A stretch of DNA of 64,000 bases from Pseudomonadota bacterium (GCA_025352885.1 JANXRZ010000090.1:1-64000), one strand, 5' to 3'. Counted from the stretch's first letter, positions 17,717 to 26,658 are shown. Notes: generated by a model from the letters alone, not told the origin. Numbers and translations: made by a program.

Positions 17717-18354
17717 CGGTGGACGCAGTGCGCGACGTGGTGCTGGCGCATGGCCTGTGGATGCCCGGGATCGTCATGGCGCCGCTGGCCCGGCGCCTTC
17801 GCAAGCGCGGCTACCGGATGCACGTCTTCGGTTACGCCGGGCGCAGGGGGCCTCTGGAGCGGCACGCGGACCGTCTCGTGCGCTTCGCCAAGGAAGCCGC
17901 GGGCGGGAAGCCGGTTCACTTCGTCGCGCACAGCATGGGCGGGTGCGTCGTCATGGCCGCGCTGGATCGCCCGGATGCGCCGGCGGTGGGGCGCGTCGTG
18001 CTGCTCGGCACGCCGGTGTGCGGCTGCCTCTCGGCGCGGCGCCTTGCGCTCCTCGCGCCGGGGCGCTGGATGCTTGGCGAGAGCCGGGGACTTTGGAACG
18101 AGGGAAACCGCCCGAAGTGGCCTTCGAACGCGCCGCTTGGCGTGATCGCCGGCAGCCGGCCGTCGCTCGGCCTTGGTCGCCTGATGGGGCGCCTGCCCGG
18201 CGTGAACGACGGCGTCGTGCGGCTCGACGAAACCGGAGTCAACGGCATGGCCGACCGCATCGTTGTGCCTGTGAGCCATACCGAACTAATCTTCTCCGCG
18301 GGCGTCGAAGCCCATGCCGCGCAGTTCCTTGCGCATGGATCATTCAAACGATGA
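17713..18354 (+). CDS. Small alpha/beta hydrolase
   Basis: A 213-residue alpha/beta hydrolase. The start VVLAHGLWM gives the oxyanion loop, AHSMGG (72-77) places the nucleophile at S74, and SHTELI near the C-terminus supplies the likely catalytic histidine. It resembles short lipase/esterase proteins related to the PGAP1/lipase class 2 group. No signal peptide is seen. It is embedded in a chain of ATGA-coupled genes between the MFS carrier and the aminopeptidase. Confidence 0.82.
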   Translation: MTVDAVRDVVLAHGLWMPGIVMAPLARRLRKRGYRMHVFGYAGRRGPLERHADRLVRFAKEAAGGKPVHFVAHSMGGCVVMAALDRPDAPAVGRVVLLGTPVCGCLSARRLALLAPGRWMLGESRGLWNEGNRPKWPSNAPLGVIAGSRPSLGLGRLMGRLPGVNDGVVRLDETGVNGMADRIVVPVSHTELIFSAGVEAHAAQFLAHGSFKR

Positions 18355-19418
18355 ACAAAGCCATCCGCATCCTCTGGGCAGCGGCTTGTGCCGCCCTGCT
18401 CGGCGGGTGCGAGACGCTCGCCTATTACACGCAGGCTGTCGGCGGCCAGTTGCACATTACTTCGAGCGCCCGCCAGATCGACGCCATCCTCGAAGATCCC
18501 GAAACGTCCAGCGACCTGCGCAACCGGCTGCGCTCGGCCCTGGAGATCCGCGAGTTCGCCACCAAGGAGCTCGGCCTGCCCGATGACGGCAGCTATCGGC
18601 GCTACGCGGACTTGAAACGCCCGTTCGTGGTGTGGAACCTGTTCGTGACCCCGGAGTTCTCGACCAAGGCGGTGGAGTCGTGCTTCCCGGTCACGGGGTG
18701 CGTGACCTACCGCGGCTACTTTTCGGAGGCCGACGCTCATGCCTACAGCGAGAAGATGCGCGCCAAGGGCTACGACGTGCAGGTCAGCGGCATCCCGGCG
18801 TACTCCACGCTCGGCTGGTTCGACGATCCGCTGCTCTCGACCTTCATCCGCTACCCGGAAACCGAACTCGCGCGCCTCGTGTTCCACGAGCTCGCGCACC
18901 ACGTGGTTTATGTCGGCGGGGACACAGTATTCAACGAGTCGTTCGCGGTGTCGGTCGAGCGCGCCGGCGTGCGGCGCTGGCTAAATGCAAAGAAGCGCGA
19001 CCGCGACCTCGCGATTTTCCAGACGGCGCGGGACCGGCAGCGCGAGTTCATCGTACTGGTCGAGGCGGCCAAGGAAAGGCTCGACCGGATCTACGCGTCA
19101 AGCCTGCCGCCTGAAGAAATGCGCGCGGCCAAGAAAGCGGGGTTCGATGAGCTCCTGCGGGATTACGAGGCGCTGAAAGTGCGCTGGGGCGGCTATGCGG
19201 GTTACGACCGCATCATCGGCACCTCGCCCGGCAACGCGCTGCTCGCCTCGATCACCGCGTACTCCAGGTACGTGCCGGGCTTCGAACGCATGATCGACGA
19301 CGCGGGCGGCAACATGCCGGCTTATTTCGAGGCGGTGAAGAAGCTCTCGAAGCTCTCGAAGAAGGAGCGCTGCCGCCTCCTCACGACTGCGCCGAACTCT
19401 ACGTCAGAGGAGTGTTGA
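18351..19418 (+). CDS. Predicted zinc aminopeptidase lipoprotein (DUF2265 family)
   Basis: A 355-residue exported protein with a lipobox ending at Cys20 (LLGGC). The zinc motif HELAHH is at 179-184 and NESFA with a candidate third ligand (E196) follows. This fits the predicted aminopeptidase family PF10023 of proteobacteria. The C-terminal third is charged and helical. It probably acts on peptides at the outer or inner membrane surface. ATG overlaps the hydrolase stop by 4 bases. Its end overlaps the convergent GST gene by 20 bases. Confidence 0.85.
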   Translation: MNKAIRILWAAACAALLGGCETLAYYTQAVGGQLHITSSARQIDAILEDPETSSDLRNRLRSALEIREFATKELGLPDDGSYRRYADLKRPFVVWNLFVTPEFSTKAVESCFPVTGCVTYRGYFSEADAHAYSEKMRAKGYDVQVSGIPAYSTLGWFDDPLLSTFIRYPETELARLVFHELAHHVVYVGGDTVFNESFAVSVERAGVRRWLNAKKRDRDLAIFQTARDRQREFIVLVEAAKERLDRIYASSLPPEEMRAAKKAGFDELLRDYEALKVRWGGYAGYDRIIGTSPGNALLASITAYSRYVPGFERMIDDAGGNMPAYFEAVKKLSKLSKKERCRLLTTAPNSTSEEC

Positions 19419-20019
19419 CGCCGGCGGTGAAGGCGGGTCGCGCGAGCAGGCGCTTGTGCCACGCGGTGAGGTTGGGGTGCTCGGGCCGCTCGATCGGCAT
19501 GCTCATCCAAAGGTGCACGTAACAGCCGAGCGGGATGTCGCCCATCGTGAGGTGGTCGCCTGCGATGAAAGGCTGCGAGGCAAGCGCCCGTTCGGCGGTG
19601 TCGAGCGTCTTCGCGGTGGCCTGGCGATTCTTCTCGATGAAGGCCATGTCGCGCTTGGCGGGCTCAGTCCTCACCATGCCCCAGAACACTTCGCGAAACG
19701 TGCCCGAGAGCTGCGCGGTCGACCAGTCCATCCAGCGGTCGGAGTCCGCACGCTGCCGTGCGTCTTCCGGGCAGAGTGTGCCGAGACCGTACTTGAGTGA
19801 CAGGTAGCGAACGATCGTGTTCGATTCCCAGAGCATGAACCCGTCGTCGTCAATCGTGGGCACTCGCGAGTTGGGATTCATCGCGATGTATTCGGGCGTG
19901 CCGACCACGCCGTGCTCCATGCCCGCGTCGATGCGCTCGAAGGGCAGGCCGAGCTCGCCCATGCACCACAGGACTTTCTTCACGTTGACCGAGTTGACCC
20001 GGCCCCAGATGCGCAGCAT
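19399..20019 (-). CDS. Glutathione S-transferase family protein (copy 1)
   Basis: A 206-residue two-domain GST. The N-terminal thioredoxin-like domain starts MLRIWGRVNSVN and has the conserved cis-proline region SRVPTIDDDG and the glutathione contact WESN. The C-terminal helical domain carries AGDHLTMGDI. The serine/asparagine-rich active-site loop suggests a bacterial theta/beta-like enzyme. ATG 20019 is chosen because it begins the fold; the frame is open upstream. It is the downstream copy of a tandem pair with 10 bases between the genes. Confidence 0.88.
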   Translation of the reverse strand: MLRIWGRVNSVNVKKVLWCMGELGLPFERIDAGMEHGVVGTPEYIAMNPNSRVPTIDDDGFMLWESNTIVRYLSLKYGLGTLCPEDARQRADSDRWMDWSTAQLSGTFREVFWGMVRTEPAKRDMAFIEKNRQATAKTLDTAERALASQPFIAGDHLTMGDIPLGCYVHLWMSMPIERPEHPNLTAWHKRLLARPAFTAGVNTPLT

Positions 20020-20029
20020 GCGGCGACCC

Positions 20030-20650
20030 TCAGGCGATCGGCAGCGTGACCGCTTTCTTGAACGCAGGGCGCTCGGCGAGCCGCGCGTACCAGACGTCGT
20101 AGTTCGCAAGCTTCGGACGGTCGAAGGGCACGTTCTGCACGAGGTACAGGATCGGCCCAAAGGCGATGTCCGCCATGGTGATCTGGTCACCCGCGACGAA
20201 TTGACGGCCGGCAAGATACCCATCGAGCCGCCCGAGCATCTCGCCGGTCTTCTGCGCGCCTTCGTCGATCTCCTTCTGGCTGCGCTTGTCGGCCGGCGTG
20301 CGGATCAGGTTCCAGAACACCGGTCGGAAGGCCGGCCACAGCGTGCTCGTGCACCAGTCCATCCAGCGATCGGCGTCGGCGCGCACCTTGAGGTCGGTCG
20401 GCCAGAACTTGCCGGCCGAGTGCTTGGCGGCAAGGTAGCGGACGATCGCGTTCGATTCCCACAGGACGAAGCCTTCGTCCTCGATGGTGGGGACGAGGCC
20501 GTTCGGATTCAGCTTGCGGTACTCGGGCGTATTCACCACGCCGAAGTTCATGCCGGCATCGATGCGGTTGTAGGGCAGCGCGATCTCCTCGCACAGCCAA
20601 GTGACCTTCTTGAGGTTGGAGGAGTTGGCTCGGCCCCAGATTTTCAGCAT
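20030..20650 (-). CDS. Glutathione S-transferase family protein (copy 2)
   Basis: A 206-residue GST, identical in length to the adjacent copy and clearly paralogous: MLKIWGRANSSNLKKV, then LVPTIEDEG, WESNAIVRYLAAK, RWMDW and AGDQITMADIAFG. The two diverge enough for different substrates. ATG 20650 has GGGAG 9 bases upstream. The 110 bases before it hold inverted copies of a dispersed repeat. Confidence 0.88.
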   Translation of the reverse strand: MLKIWGRANSSNLKKVTWLCEEIALPYNRIDAGMNFGVVNTPEYRKLNPNGLVPTIEDEGFVLWESNAIVRYLAAKHSAGKFWPTDLKVRADADRWMDWCTSTLWPAFRPVFWNLIRTPADKRSQKEIDEGAQKTGEMLGRLDGYLAGRQFVAGDQITMADIAFGPILYLVQNVPFDRPKLANYDVWYARLAERPAFKKAVTLPIA

Positions 20651-20679
20651 TTCAGTGCTCCCGTACGTAAACCGCATTC

Positions 20680-20765
20680 GGGGTCAGAGTCGATTTGTCG
20701 TAGACAGGATCTGACTCTGACCCCAATGACGGATTCAATAAATCGACTCTGACCCCACTTTTAGA
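20680..20765. repeat. Cluster of three GGGGTCAGAGTCGA repeat copies forming a large inverted repeat
   Basis: GGGGTCAGAGTCGATTT at 20680-20696 and its exact reverse complement at 20740-20756 form a perfect 17-bp inverted repeat around 43 bases. The spacer holds a third, reversed partial copy (GACTCTGACCCC, 20713-20724). The right copy continues through TCTAAAA on the minus strand, whose TAA is the stop of the gamma-glutamyltransferase gene. A related copy is at 10053-10098. Confidence 0.85.
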
Positions 20766-22371
20766 ATCCTACTGCTTGACCGTCGCGGCGGGGATCGCTG
20801 GCGGCGAAATACCCGCCGCCGTTGTCCAGCTTCCAGATGAGCTGGGCGCTGCCGAAGTCCATGTAGCCTTCCTTCAACTCGGTGAGCTTGTGGCCACGCG
20901 CGGTCAGTGTTTCGAGGACGGAGCCTGCGAATCCGCCTTCGACGTTCACCTCCATGCCCTGCACGACGCGGTAGCGCGGGCCGTCGGAGGCCACCTGCGG
21001 GTTCTGGTTGTAATCGGCGATGCGCACCATGACCTGCGAATGTCCTTGGGGCTGCATCGTGCCGCCCATGACGCCGAAGCTCATGACGGGCTTGCCGTCC
21101 TTGGTGACGAAGCCGGGGATGATGGTCTGGTACGGGCGCTTCTTGGCCGCCACCTGGTTCGGATGCCCGGGCGTAAGGACGAAGGTTGTGCCGCGGTTCT
21201 GCATCGAGACGCCGGTGCCCGGCACCACGATGCCTGAGCCGAATCCCATGTAATTCGACTGGATGAGCGAAACCATCATGCCGGACGCGTCCGCGGCGGT
21301 GAGGTACACCGTGCCGCCCTTGGGCGGCGTGCCGTGGCCGAAATCCTGCGCCTTCTTCATGTCGATGAGCTTGGCGCGGCTCTTGAGGTAATCGCGCTCG
21401 AGCAGCGCCTCGGGCTTGATATCCATCCAGTCCATGTCGGCGACGAAGCGGCGCGCATCTGCAAAGGCGAGCTTGGTCGCCTCGATCTGCAGGTGCAGGC
21501 TGTCGGCCGAATCGACGGGGAAGCTCGCAACGTCGAACTGCTCGAGGATGCCGAGCGTAATGAGCGCGACGATGCCTTGCCCGTTCGGCGGCAACTCGTG
21601 GACGGTGTACCCGCGATAGCCGACTTCCATCGGCGGCGTCCAATCGGACTGGTGGGCGGCGAGGTCGGAGGCTTTCATCACGCCGCCGTTCTGGGTGCTG
21701 TGCGCTTCGAACTTCTCCGCGAGTTCCCCGCGGTAGAAGATTTCGCCCTTGGTGGACGCGATTTTTTCGAGCGTCGCGGCGTGGTCGGGAAAACGGAAGA
21801 TCTCGCCTGCCGACGGCGGACGGCCGTTCGGCATGAACGCTTCGGCGTAGCCCGGCTGGACATGCAATTCCTTGGCCTGCAGCGCCCACTGGCGGGCGAT
21901 GGTGGGCGAGACGAGAAAGCCGTTCCGGCCATAGCCGATCGCCGGCTCGAACAGTTTCTCGAACGGCAGCTTGCCGAACCGCTTGCTGAGAATGTGCCAG
22001 GCGGAGACGCAGCCCGGGACTGTCACAGTGTTCCAGCCGCGCGTGGGCATCCCCTTCTGGCCGGGGTACTTCGACGCGAAATACTCAGGCGACCACCCGG
22101 CGGGCGAGCGACCGGACGCGTTGATGCCGTGCAGTTCCTTGCCGTCCCAGAGGATCGCGAAGAGATCCGAGCCGATGCCGTTGGACACCGGCTCGACCAG
22201 CGTGAGCGTGATCGCCGTAGCGAGGATCGCATCCACAGCGTTGCCTCCCGCAAGCATCATGCGCAATCCGGCCTGCGCCGCGAGCGGCTGCGTAGTCGAG
22301 ACTACGTTGGCGGCAAGGACCGGCTTTCTCGGCCAGCTATAGGGGAAATTCCAGTTGTAGGGTGTCGTCAT
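20761..22371 (-). CDS. ggt: Gamma-glutamyltransferase family protein
   Basis: A 536-residue Ntn hydrolase that should self-cleave into two subunits at T354 (GGTVYLTAADASG), the catalytic nucleophile. Other family features are AGGNAVDA (41-48), NGIGSD (64-69) and PPNGQG. Downstream, the loops GFGSGIV and SFGVMGGTMQPQGH match the usual substrate-site regions. There is no signal peptide, unlike classical periplasmic Ggt, so a cytoplasmic YwrD-like member is likely. It may hydrolyse glutathione or another gamma-glutamyl or acyl amide. The stop codon lies in a repeat element. Confidence 0.87.
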   Translation of the reverse strand: MTTPYNWNFPYSWPRKPVLAANVVSTTQPLAAQAGLRMMLAGGNAVDAILATAITLTLVEPVSNGIGSDLFAILWDGKELHGINASGRSPAGWSPEYFASKYPGQKGMPTRGWNTVTVPGCVSAWHILSKRFGKLPFEKLFEPAIGYGRNGFLVSPTIARQWALQAKELHVQPGYAEAFMPNGRPPSAGEIFRFPDHAATLEKIASTKGEIFYRGELAEKFEAHSTQNGGVMKASDLAAHQSDWTPPMEVGYRGYTVHELPPNGQGIVALITLGILEQFDVASFPVDSADSLHLQIEATKLAFADARRFVADMDWMDIKPEALLERDYLKSRAKLIDMKKAQDFGHGTPPKGGTVYLTAADASGMMVSLIQSNYMGFGSGIVVPGTGVSMQNRGTTFVLTPGHPNQVAAKKRPYQTIIPGFVTKDGKPVMSFGVMGGTMQPQGHSQVMVRIADYNQNPQVASDGPRYRVVQGMEVNVEGGFAGSVLETLTARGHKLTELKEGYMDFGSAQLIWKLDNGGGYFAASDPRRDGQAVGF

Positions 22372-22406
22372 GGCGCGAGTATAGGAGGAAAAGCATGGTC
22401 GTCCGC

Positions 22407-23501
22407 TCAGGAGTCGGCGGATTCCGGGGCAGTTTCAAAATCCAGCACCACGCGGCCGAGGATGTGACCCGCCTTCAGTTCGTCGAGCGTGCGATTGACC
22501 TCCGACGCAGCCCGCGTTTCCACCGGCATCGGCTTCAGTTTCTTCTTTTTGGCGAGCGCGACGACGGCCTTCAGCTCGGCGAGGTCGCCCACGTAAGAGC
22601 CCCTGACGGTGACCGCGCGCTGCGCAATCGGCGGCAGCGCCAGCGTGACTTCGCCGCCGAAGAGGCCGCACAGGACATAGGTGCCCCCTTTGCGCAGCGC
22701 CGGGTAGGCGGTCATGAAGGTTGCCGGCATGCCGACGAGATCGATGGCACCGACAAGGTTGGATTGCGCAAGCGCAACAAGCTTTTGCGCCGAATCGGGC
22801 GCGCGCGTATCGAGCACGAGCTTGGCGCCGAGCTTGCGCGCGGCCGAAAGCTTACCCTCGTCCACGTCACACGCGATGACGTTCTTGATGCCCATCGCCT
22901 TCATGATCGAGATCGCGACGAGCCCCAGCCCGCCGCACCCCAGCACCGCGACCCAGTCCTTGGGTCCGAGCGCTGGGAGCTTGGTGATCGCGCTGTAGGT
23001 CGTGAGGCCGGAGCAGGCGAGCGTCGCTGCGAACGCATCGTCGACGCCGGCCGAATCGATAAGGTAGCGCGGGTGCGGGACCAGCACGTGCGTGGAATAA
23101 GCGCCTGCCCGGTTGACGCCGAGAAACTGAGAGCCCGACACGCAGTAATTGTCCTTGCCGGATTTGCATATGGCGCATTTTCCGCAGCCGATCCACGGGT
23201 AAACGAGGCGCCGCTGGCCGACTTTTATGCCGCGGACCGCTTTGGCCACACCGGGCCCGATGGCCTCGATGACGCCGAACGGCTCGTGACCGAGCGTGAA
23301 AGGCGGGATGCAGCCGCGTTCTTTTACGTAGAAGCGTTTTCCCCCGCCGAGATCGAAGTAGCCGTCCCAGATGTGCAAGTCGCTGTGGCACACACCTGAG
23401 CGCGTAACGCGCACGAGGACCTCGGTGCCCTTGGGCTTGGGCGCTGCCGTGAAAACCTGTTGAAGCGGCTTGCCGTGTTCTACGACCTGGTAACTGAGCA
23501 T
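22407..23501 (-). CDS. Zinc-dependent alcohol dehydrogenase
   Basis: A 364-residue medium-chain dehydrogenase. Catalytic zinc ligands are C38 (GVCHSD), H72/E73 (GHEPFG) and probably C163 (LACSG). The structural zinc is held by C106, C109, C112 and C120. The NAD(P) loop is GCGGLG (188-193). ATG 23501 has GGGAG 8 bases upstream; the frame extends much further but only as noncoding overlap. It oxidises alcohols or reduces aldehydes. It lies 29 bases after metY on the same strand. Confidence 0.88.
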   Translation of the reverse strand: MLSYQVVEHGKPLQQVFTAAPKPKGTEVLVRVTRSGVCHSDLHIWDGYFDLGGGKRFYVKERGCIPPFTLGHEPFGVIEAIGPGVAKAVRGIKVGQRRLVYPWIGCGKCAICKSGKDNYCVSGSQFLGVNRAGAYSTHVLVPHPRYLIDSAGVDDAFAATLACSGLTTYSAITKLPALGPKDWVAVLGCGGLGLVAISIMKAMGIKNVIACDVDEGKLSAARKLGAKLVLDTRAPDSAQKLVALAQSNLVGAIDLVGMPATFMTAYPALRKGGTYVLCGLFGGEVTLALPPIAQRAVTVRGSYVGDLAELKAVVALAKKKKLKPMPVETRAASEVNRTLDELKAGHILGRVVLDFETAPESADS

Positions 23502-23530
23502 GTGAAACTCCCGTTGAATGCTTTCTGGCC

Positions 23531-24826
23531 TTAAGCGGTCGCGCGCTTTGCCTCGCTGAGCGCCTGGTCGATGTCCCAAAGGATGTCGTCCAGCGTCTCG
23601 AGGCCCACGGACATGCGCACCATGTCGGGCAGCACGCCGGCCTTGAGTTGCTCGGCCTCGGTCATCTGGCGATGCGTGGTCGAGGCCGGATGGATGATGA
23701 GCGTCTTGGCGTCGCCGATGTTGGCGAGGTGGCTCATGAAGGTCGCGGCCTCGATGAATTTCTCGCCCGCTTTTGTGCCGCCCTTTACACCAAAATTGAG
23801 GAGGCCCGAAGCGCCTTTCGGCAGGTACTTCTTTGCGAGCGCATGGTATTTGTTGTCCGGCAGGCCGGGGTAGTTGACCCACGCCACCTGCGGGTGGCCC
23901 TGCAGGAATTTCGCTACCGCGAGCGCGTTCGAGCAATGGCGCTCCATCCTTACATGCAGCGTCTCTAGGCCCTGCATCAGCTGCCAGGCGGCCATTGGCG
24001 AGAGCGTCGCGCCGAAGGTGCGCATGATTTCCATGCGCGCGCGCATCGTGTAGCCGAAATCGCCGAAGGTCTCGTAGAAGCGCACGCCGTGGTACCCGGG
24101 CGAAGGCTCGGTCATACCGGGGAACTTGCCGTTGTCCCAGGGGAATTTGCCGGATTCGACGATCACGCCGCCCATCGTCGTCCCGTGCCCGCCGATGTAC
24201 TTGGTGGCCGAGTGCACGACGATGTCTGCGCCCCACTCGATGGGACGGCACAGGTAGGGCGAGGGCACCGTGTTGTCGATCATGAGCGGTACGCCCGCTT
24301 CGTGTGCGATGGCGGCGATCGCCTCGATGTCGATCAAATTGATCAGCGGATTGCCGAGCGTCTCGGCGTACATGAGGCGCGTGTTCGGGCGGACCGCGCG
24401 CCGGAAACTCTCCGGGTCGTCGGCGTCGACGAACGTCGTCTCGATGCCGAGCTTCGCGAGATTCACGCCGAGCAGGGTGTAGGAGCCGCCGTAGAGCGTG
24501 GAAGCCGACACGATATGGTCGCCCGCCTGGCAGATCGTGAGGATCGCGGTGGCTTCGGCCGCCTGGCCGGTAGCGGCGGCCAGGCCCGCTCGGCCGTTCT
24601 CGATCGCCGCCACGCGCTCTTCCAACGCCGAGACCGTGGGATTGGAGATGCGCGAGTAAACGTTACCGAATGTCTGCAGGTTAAAGAGGCTCGCCGCATG
24701 CTCGGCGGAATCGAATACGAACGAGGTGGTCTGGTAGATCGGCAGGGCCCGCGCGCCCGTGGCGGCGTCCGGGATCTGGCCGGCGTGCAGGCACAAGGTT
24801 TCGATGCCGAAGGAGCGATCTGCCAT
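23531..24826 (-). CDS. metY: O-acetylhomoserine sulfhydrylase
   Basis: A PLP enzyme of the Cys/Met metabolism family, 431 residues, the length of MetY rather than the shorter MetB/MetC. The Schiff-base lysine is K209 in SATKYIGGHG, and D184 (MIDNT) should contact the PLP nitrogen. The N-terminus FGIETLCLHAGQ and the segment TGARALPIYQTTSF are MetY-like. It makes homocysteine from O-acetylhomoserine and sulfide, or methionine from methanethiol. The leader to prfC (24827-25017) has several stem-loops, but no riboswitch I can name. Confidence 0.88.
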   Translation of the reverse strand: MADRSFGIETLCLHAGQIPDAATGARALPIYQTTSFVFDSAEHAASLFNLQTFGNVYSRISNPTVSALEERVAAIENGRAGLAAATGQAAEATAILTICQAGDHIVSASTLYGGSYTLLGVNLAKLGIETTFVDADDPESFRRAVRPNTRLMYAETLGNPLINLIDIEAIAAIAHEAGVPLMIDNTVPSPYLCRPIEWGADIVVHSATKYIGGHGTTMGGVIVESGKFPWDNGKFPGMTEPSPGYHGVRFYETFGDFGYTMRARMEIMRTFGATLSPMAAWQLMQGLETLHVRMERHCSNALAVAKFLQGHPQVAWVNYPGLPDNKYHALAKKYLPKGASGLLNFGVKGGTKAGEKFIEAATFMSHLANIGDAKTLIIHPASTTHRQMTEAEQLKAGVLPDMVRMSVGLETLDDILWDIDQALSEAKRATA

Positions 24827-24861
24827 GCCGGGATTCTCAGACTTTAATTTCGTAGAACCAA

Positions 24862-24940
24862 TAGCCGTGCGGCTAACAGGCCAATTCAGATACTGTTTTT
24901 AGTATAACTGGGTGGTGCCCGCCGCAGGCCGCCGGGACCA
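24862..24940 (-). promoter_or_regulatory. Structured leader region upstream of metY
   Basis: Three inverted repeats lie here: TAGCCG/CGGCTA (24862-24875), ATACT/AGTAT around GTTTTT (24890-24905), and a GC-rich hairpin from GGTGCCCG to CGGGACC (24914-24939). On the minus strand TATACT in this block could be a -10 box, without a good -35. Regulation of metY by a cis element is plausible but not established by the sequence. Confidence 0.3.
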
Positions 24941-24970
24941 GCGGGAAAACTATAGCATGCTGCCCCGCGA

Positions 24971-24976
24971 TATAAT
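24971..24976 (+). promoter_or_regulatory. Possible -10 box for prfC
   Basis: A perfect TATAAT lies 42 bases before the prfC start. The expected -35 position holds no good TTGACA match, so the call is tentative. Confidence 0.3.
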
Positions 24977-25017
24977 CCGCGCCCCCGCCGTCCTATTTCC
25001 CGGACCCACTTCCCCGG

Positions 25018-26658
25018 ATGAACACACCGTCTTTTCCTGCCGATCTCGTGCGCGATGTTTCGCGCCGGCGCACCTTTGCGATCGTGTCCCACCCGGACGC
25101 CGGTAAGACGACGCTCACCGAGAAGCTGCTGCTCTTCGGCGGCGCCATCCAGATGGCCGGCACGGTCAAGGCCCGCAAAAGCTCTCGTCACGCGACCTCG
25201 GACTGGATGGAGATCGAGAAGCAGCGCGGTATCTCGGTCACGAGCTCGGTCATGCAGTTCGACTACGGCGGCCACACGATCAACCTGCTCGATACGCCAG
25301 GCCACGAGGACTTCTCGGAAGACACCTACCGCGTGCTGACGGCCGTCGATGCGGCGGTCATGGTGATCGACGCGGCCAAGGGTGTCGAAGCGCAGACCAT
25401 CAAGCTCCTGGAAGTCTGCCGCTTGCGGAACACGCCGATCATCACGTTCGTGAACAAGATGGACCGCGAGGTGCGCGAGCCCTTTGCGCTGCTGGAGGAG
25501 ATCGAATCGGTGCTCAAAATAGATTGCGCGCCGATCAGCTGGCCGCTCGGCATGGGCAAGGGCTTTCGCGGCGTGTTCCACCTTTTGCAAAACCGGCTTC
25601 TGCGCTTCACGCCAGGTGAAGAAAAGCGAGGCGGGGAGACCGAGACGGTCGAGGGCATCGACAATCCGCGCCTGGCCGAGCTGTTTCCGGAGGAAGTGAA
25701 ACAGCTCCGCGCCGATGTGGAACTGCTCTCCGGCGCGAGCGTGCCGTTCGATCTCGACCGGTTCCTCGCCGGCACGCAGACGCCGGTGTTCTTCGGCTCG
25801 GGCATCAACAACTTCGGCGTGCAGGAGATCCTCCAGGCGCTGGTCGAATGGGCCCCCGCGCCGCAACCACGCGCGGCGGGTGCGCGGCTCGTGGATCCCC
25901 GTGAACCGGGCTTCAGCGGATTCGTGTTCAAGATTCAGGCGAACATGGACCCGCGCCATCGCGACCGGATCGCATTCTTCCGCGTTTGTTCCGGGCGCTA
26001 CAAGCCGGGCATGAAGGTTCAGCACCCGCGCGTCGGACGCGAACTCAAGATTGCCAATGCGCTTACCTTCATGGCCAACGAGCGTGTTGCGAGCCAGGAT
26101 GCCGTGGCCGGCGACATCATCGGCATCCACAACCACGGCCAGTTGCAGATCGGCGACACGCTCACCGAATTTACGACTGCGGGCGAGGCGCTGTCCTTCA
26201 AGGGCATCCCGTATTTCGCTCCGGAGTTATTCCGCTATGCGCGGCCGCGCGACCCGTTCAAGGCCAAGCCGCTCCAGAAAGGCCTGCAGGAGCTGGGCGA
26301 GGAGGGCGCAATCCAGGTGCTGGAGACGGCGACCGGCAATACGCTGCTCGGCGCGGTCGGTCCGCTGCAATTTGAAGTCGTCGCCGCGCGGCTGCAGAGC
26401 GAATACAAGGTCGATGCGGTTTACGACGCTGCCGACATCCACACCGCGCTATGGCTGACTTTTCCCGACGAGACGACCCGGCGCAATTTCGAGCGGGACC
26501 AAGCGGTGCGGCTTGCCAAGGACGTGGATGGAAATCCCGTCTTTCTCGCACCGAACCGGCCCGTCCTGCAGGTCACGCAGGAGCGCTGGCCGAAGGTGGG
26601 TTTCCACGCCGTGCGCGAGCACGGCGAGCAGATGGCGCAAGGGCGGGCGTCCCGCTAG
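25018..26658 (+). CDS. prfC: Peptide chain release factor 3
   Basis: A translational GTPase of 546 residues, the usual RF3 length. G1 is SHPDAGKT (24-31), G3 is DTPGHEDF (92-99) and G4 is NKMD (146-149). The RF3-specific stretch SVMQFDYGG and a C-terminal domain with WPKVGF support the call over EF-G. It recycles RF1/RF2 from the ribosome after termination and takes part in translation quality control. It is monocistronic, divergent from metY and convergent with the Anbu gene. Confidence 0.96.
   Translation: MNTPSFPADLVRDVSRRRTFAIVSHPDAGKTTLTEKLLLFGGAIQMAGTVKARKSSRHATSDWMEIEKQRGISVTSSVMQFDYGGHTINLLDTPGHEDFSEDTYRVLTAVDAAVMVIDAAKGVEAQTIKLLEVCRLRNTPIITFVNKMDREVREPFALLEEIESVLKIDCAPISWPLGMGKGFRGVFHLLQNRLLRFTPGEEKRGGETETVEGIDNPRLAELFPEEVKQLRADVELLSGASVPFDLDRFLAGTQTPVFFGSGINNFGVQEILQALVEWAPAPQPRAAGARLVDPREPGFSGFVFKIQANMDPRHRDRIAFFRVCSGRYKPGMKVQHPRVGRELKIANALTFMANERVASQDAVAGDIIGIHNHGQLQIGDTLTEFTTAGEALSFKGIPYFAPELFRYARPRDPFKAKPLQKGLQELGEEGAIQVLETATGNTLLGAVGPLQFEVVAARLQSEYKVDAVYDAADIHTALWLTFPDETTRRNFERDQAVRLAKDVDGNPVFLAPNRPVLQVTQERWPKVGFHAVREHGEQMAQGRASR

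Noticed and set aside
16282-18354. 690-residue frame crossing the MFS gene
   Set aside because: Only its last 213 residues (17713-18354) form a real hydrolase. The upstream part is an out-of-frame reading of the MFS gene.
21334-22467. 377-residue plus-strand frame opposite ggt
   Set aside because: Antisense shadow of the gamma-glutamyltransferase gene.
22407-24251. 614-residue frame of the alcohol dehydrogenase extended upstream
   Set aside because: The extra N-terminal 250 residues overlap metY out of frame. The gene starts at 23501, where a ribosome site is present.
24827-25017. SAM riboswitch upstream of metY
   Set aside because: Hairpins are present, but I could not match the conserved cores of any SAM or SAH class, so it is listed only as a structured region.
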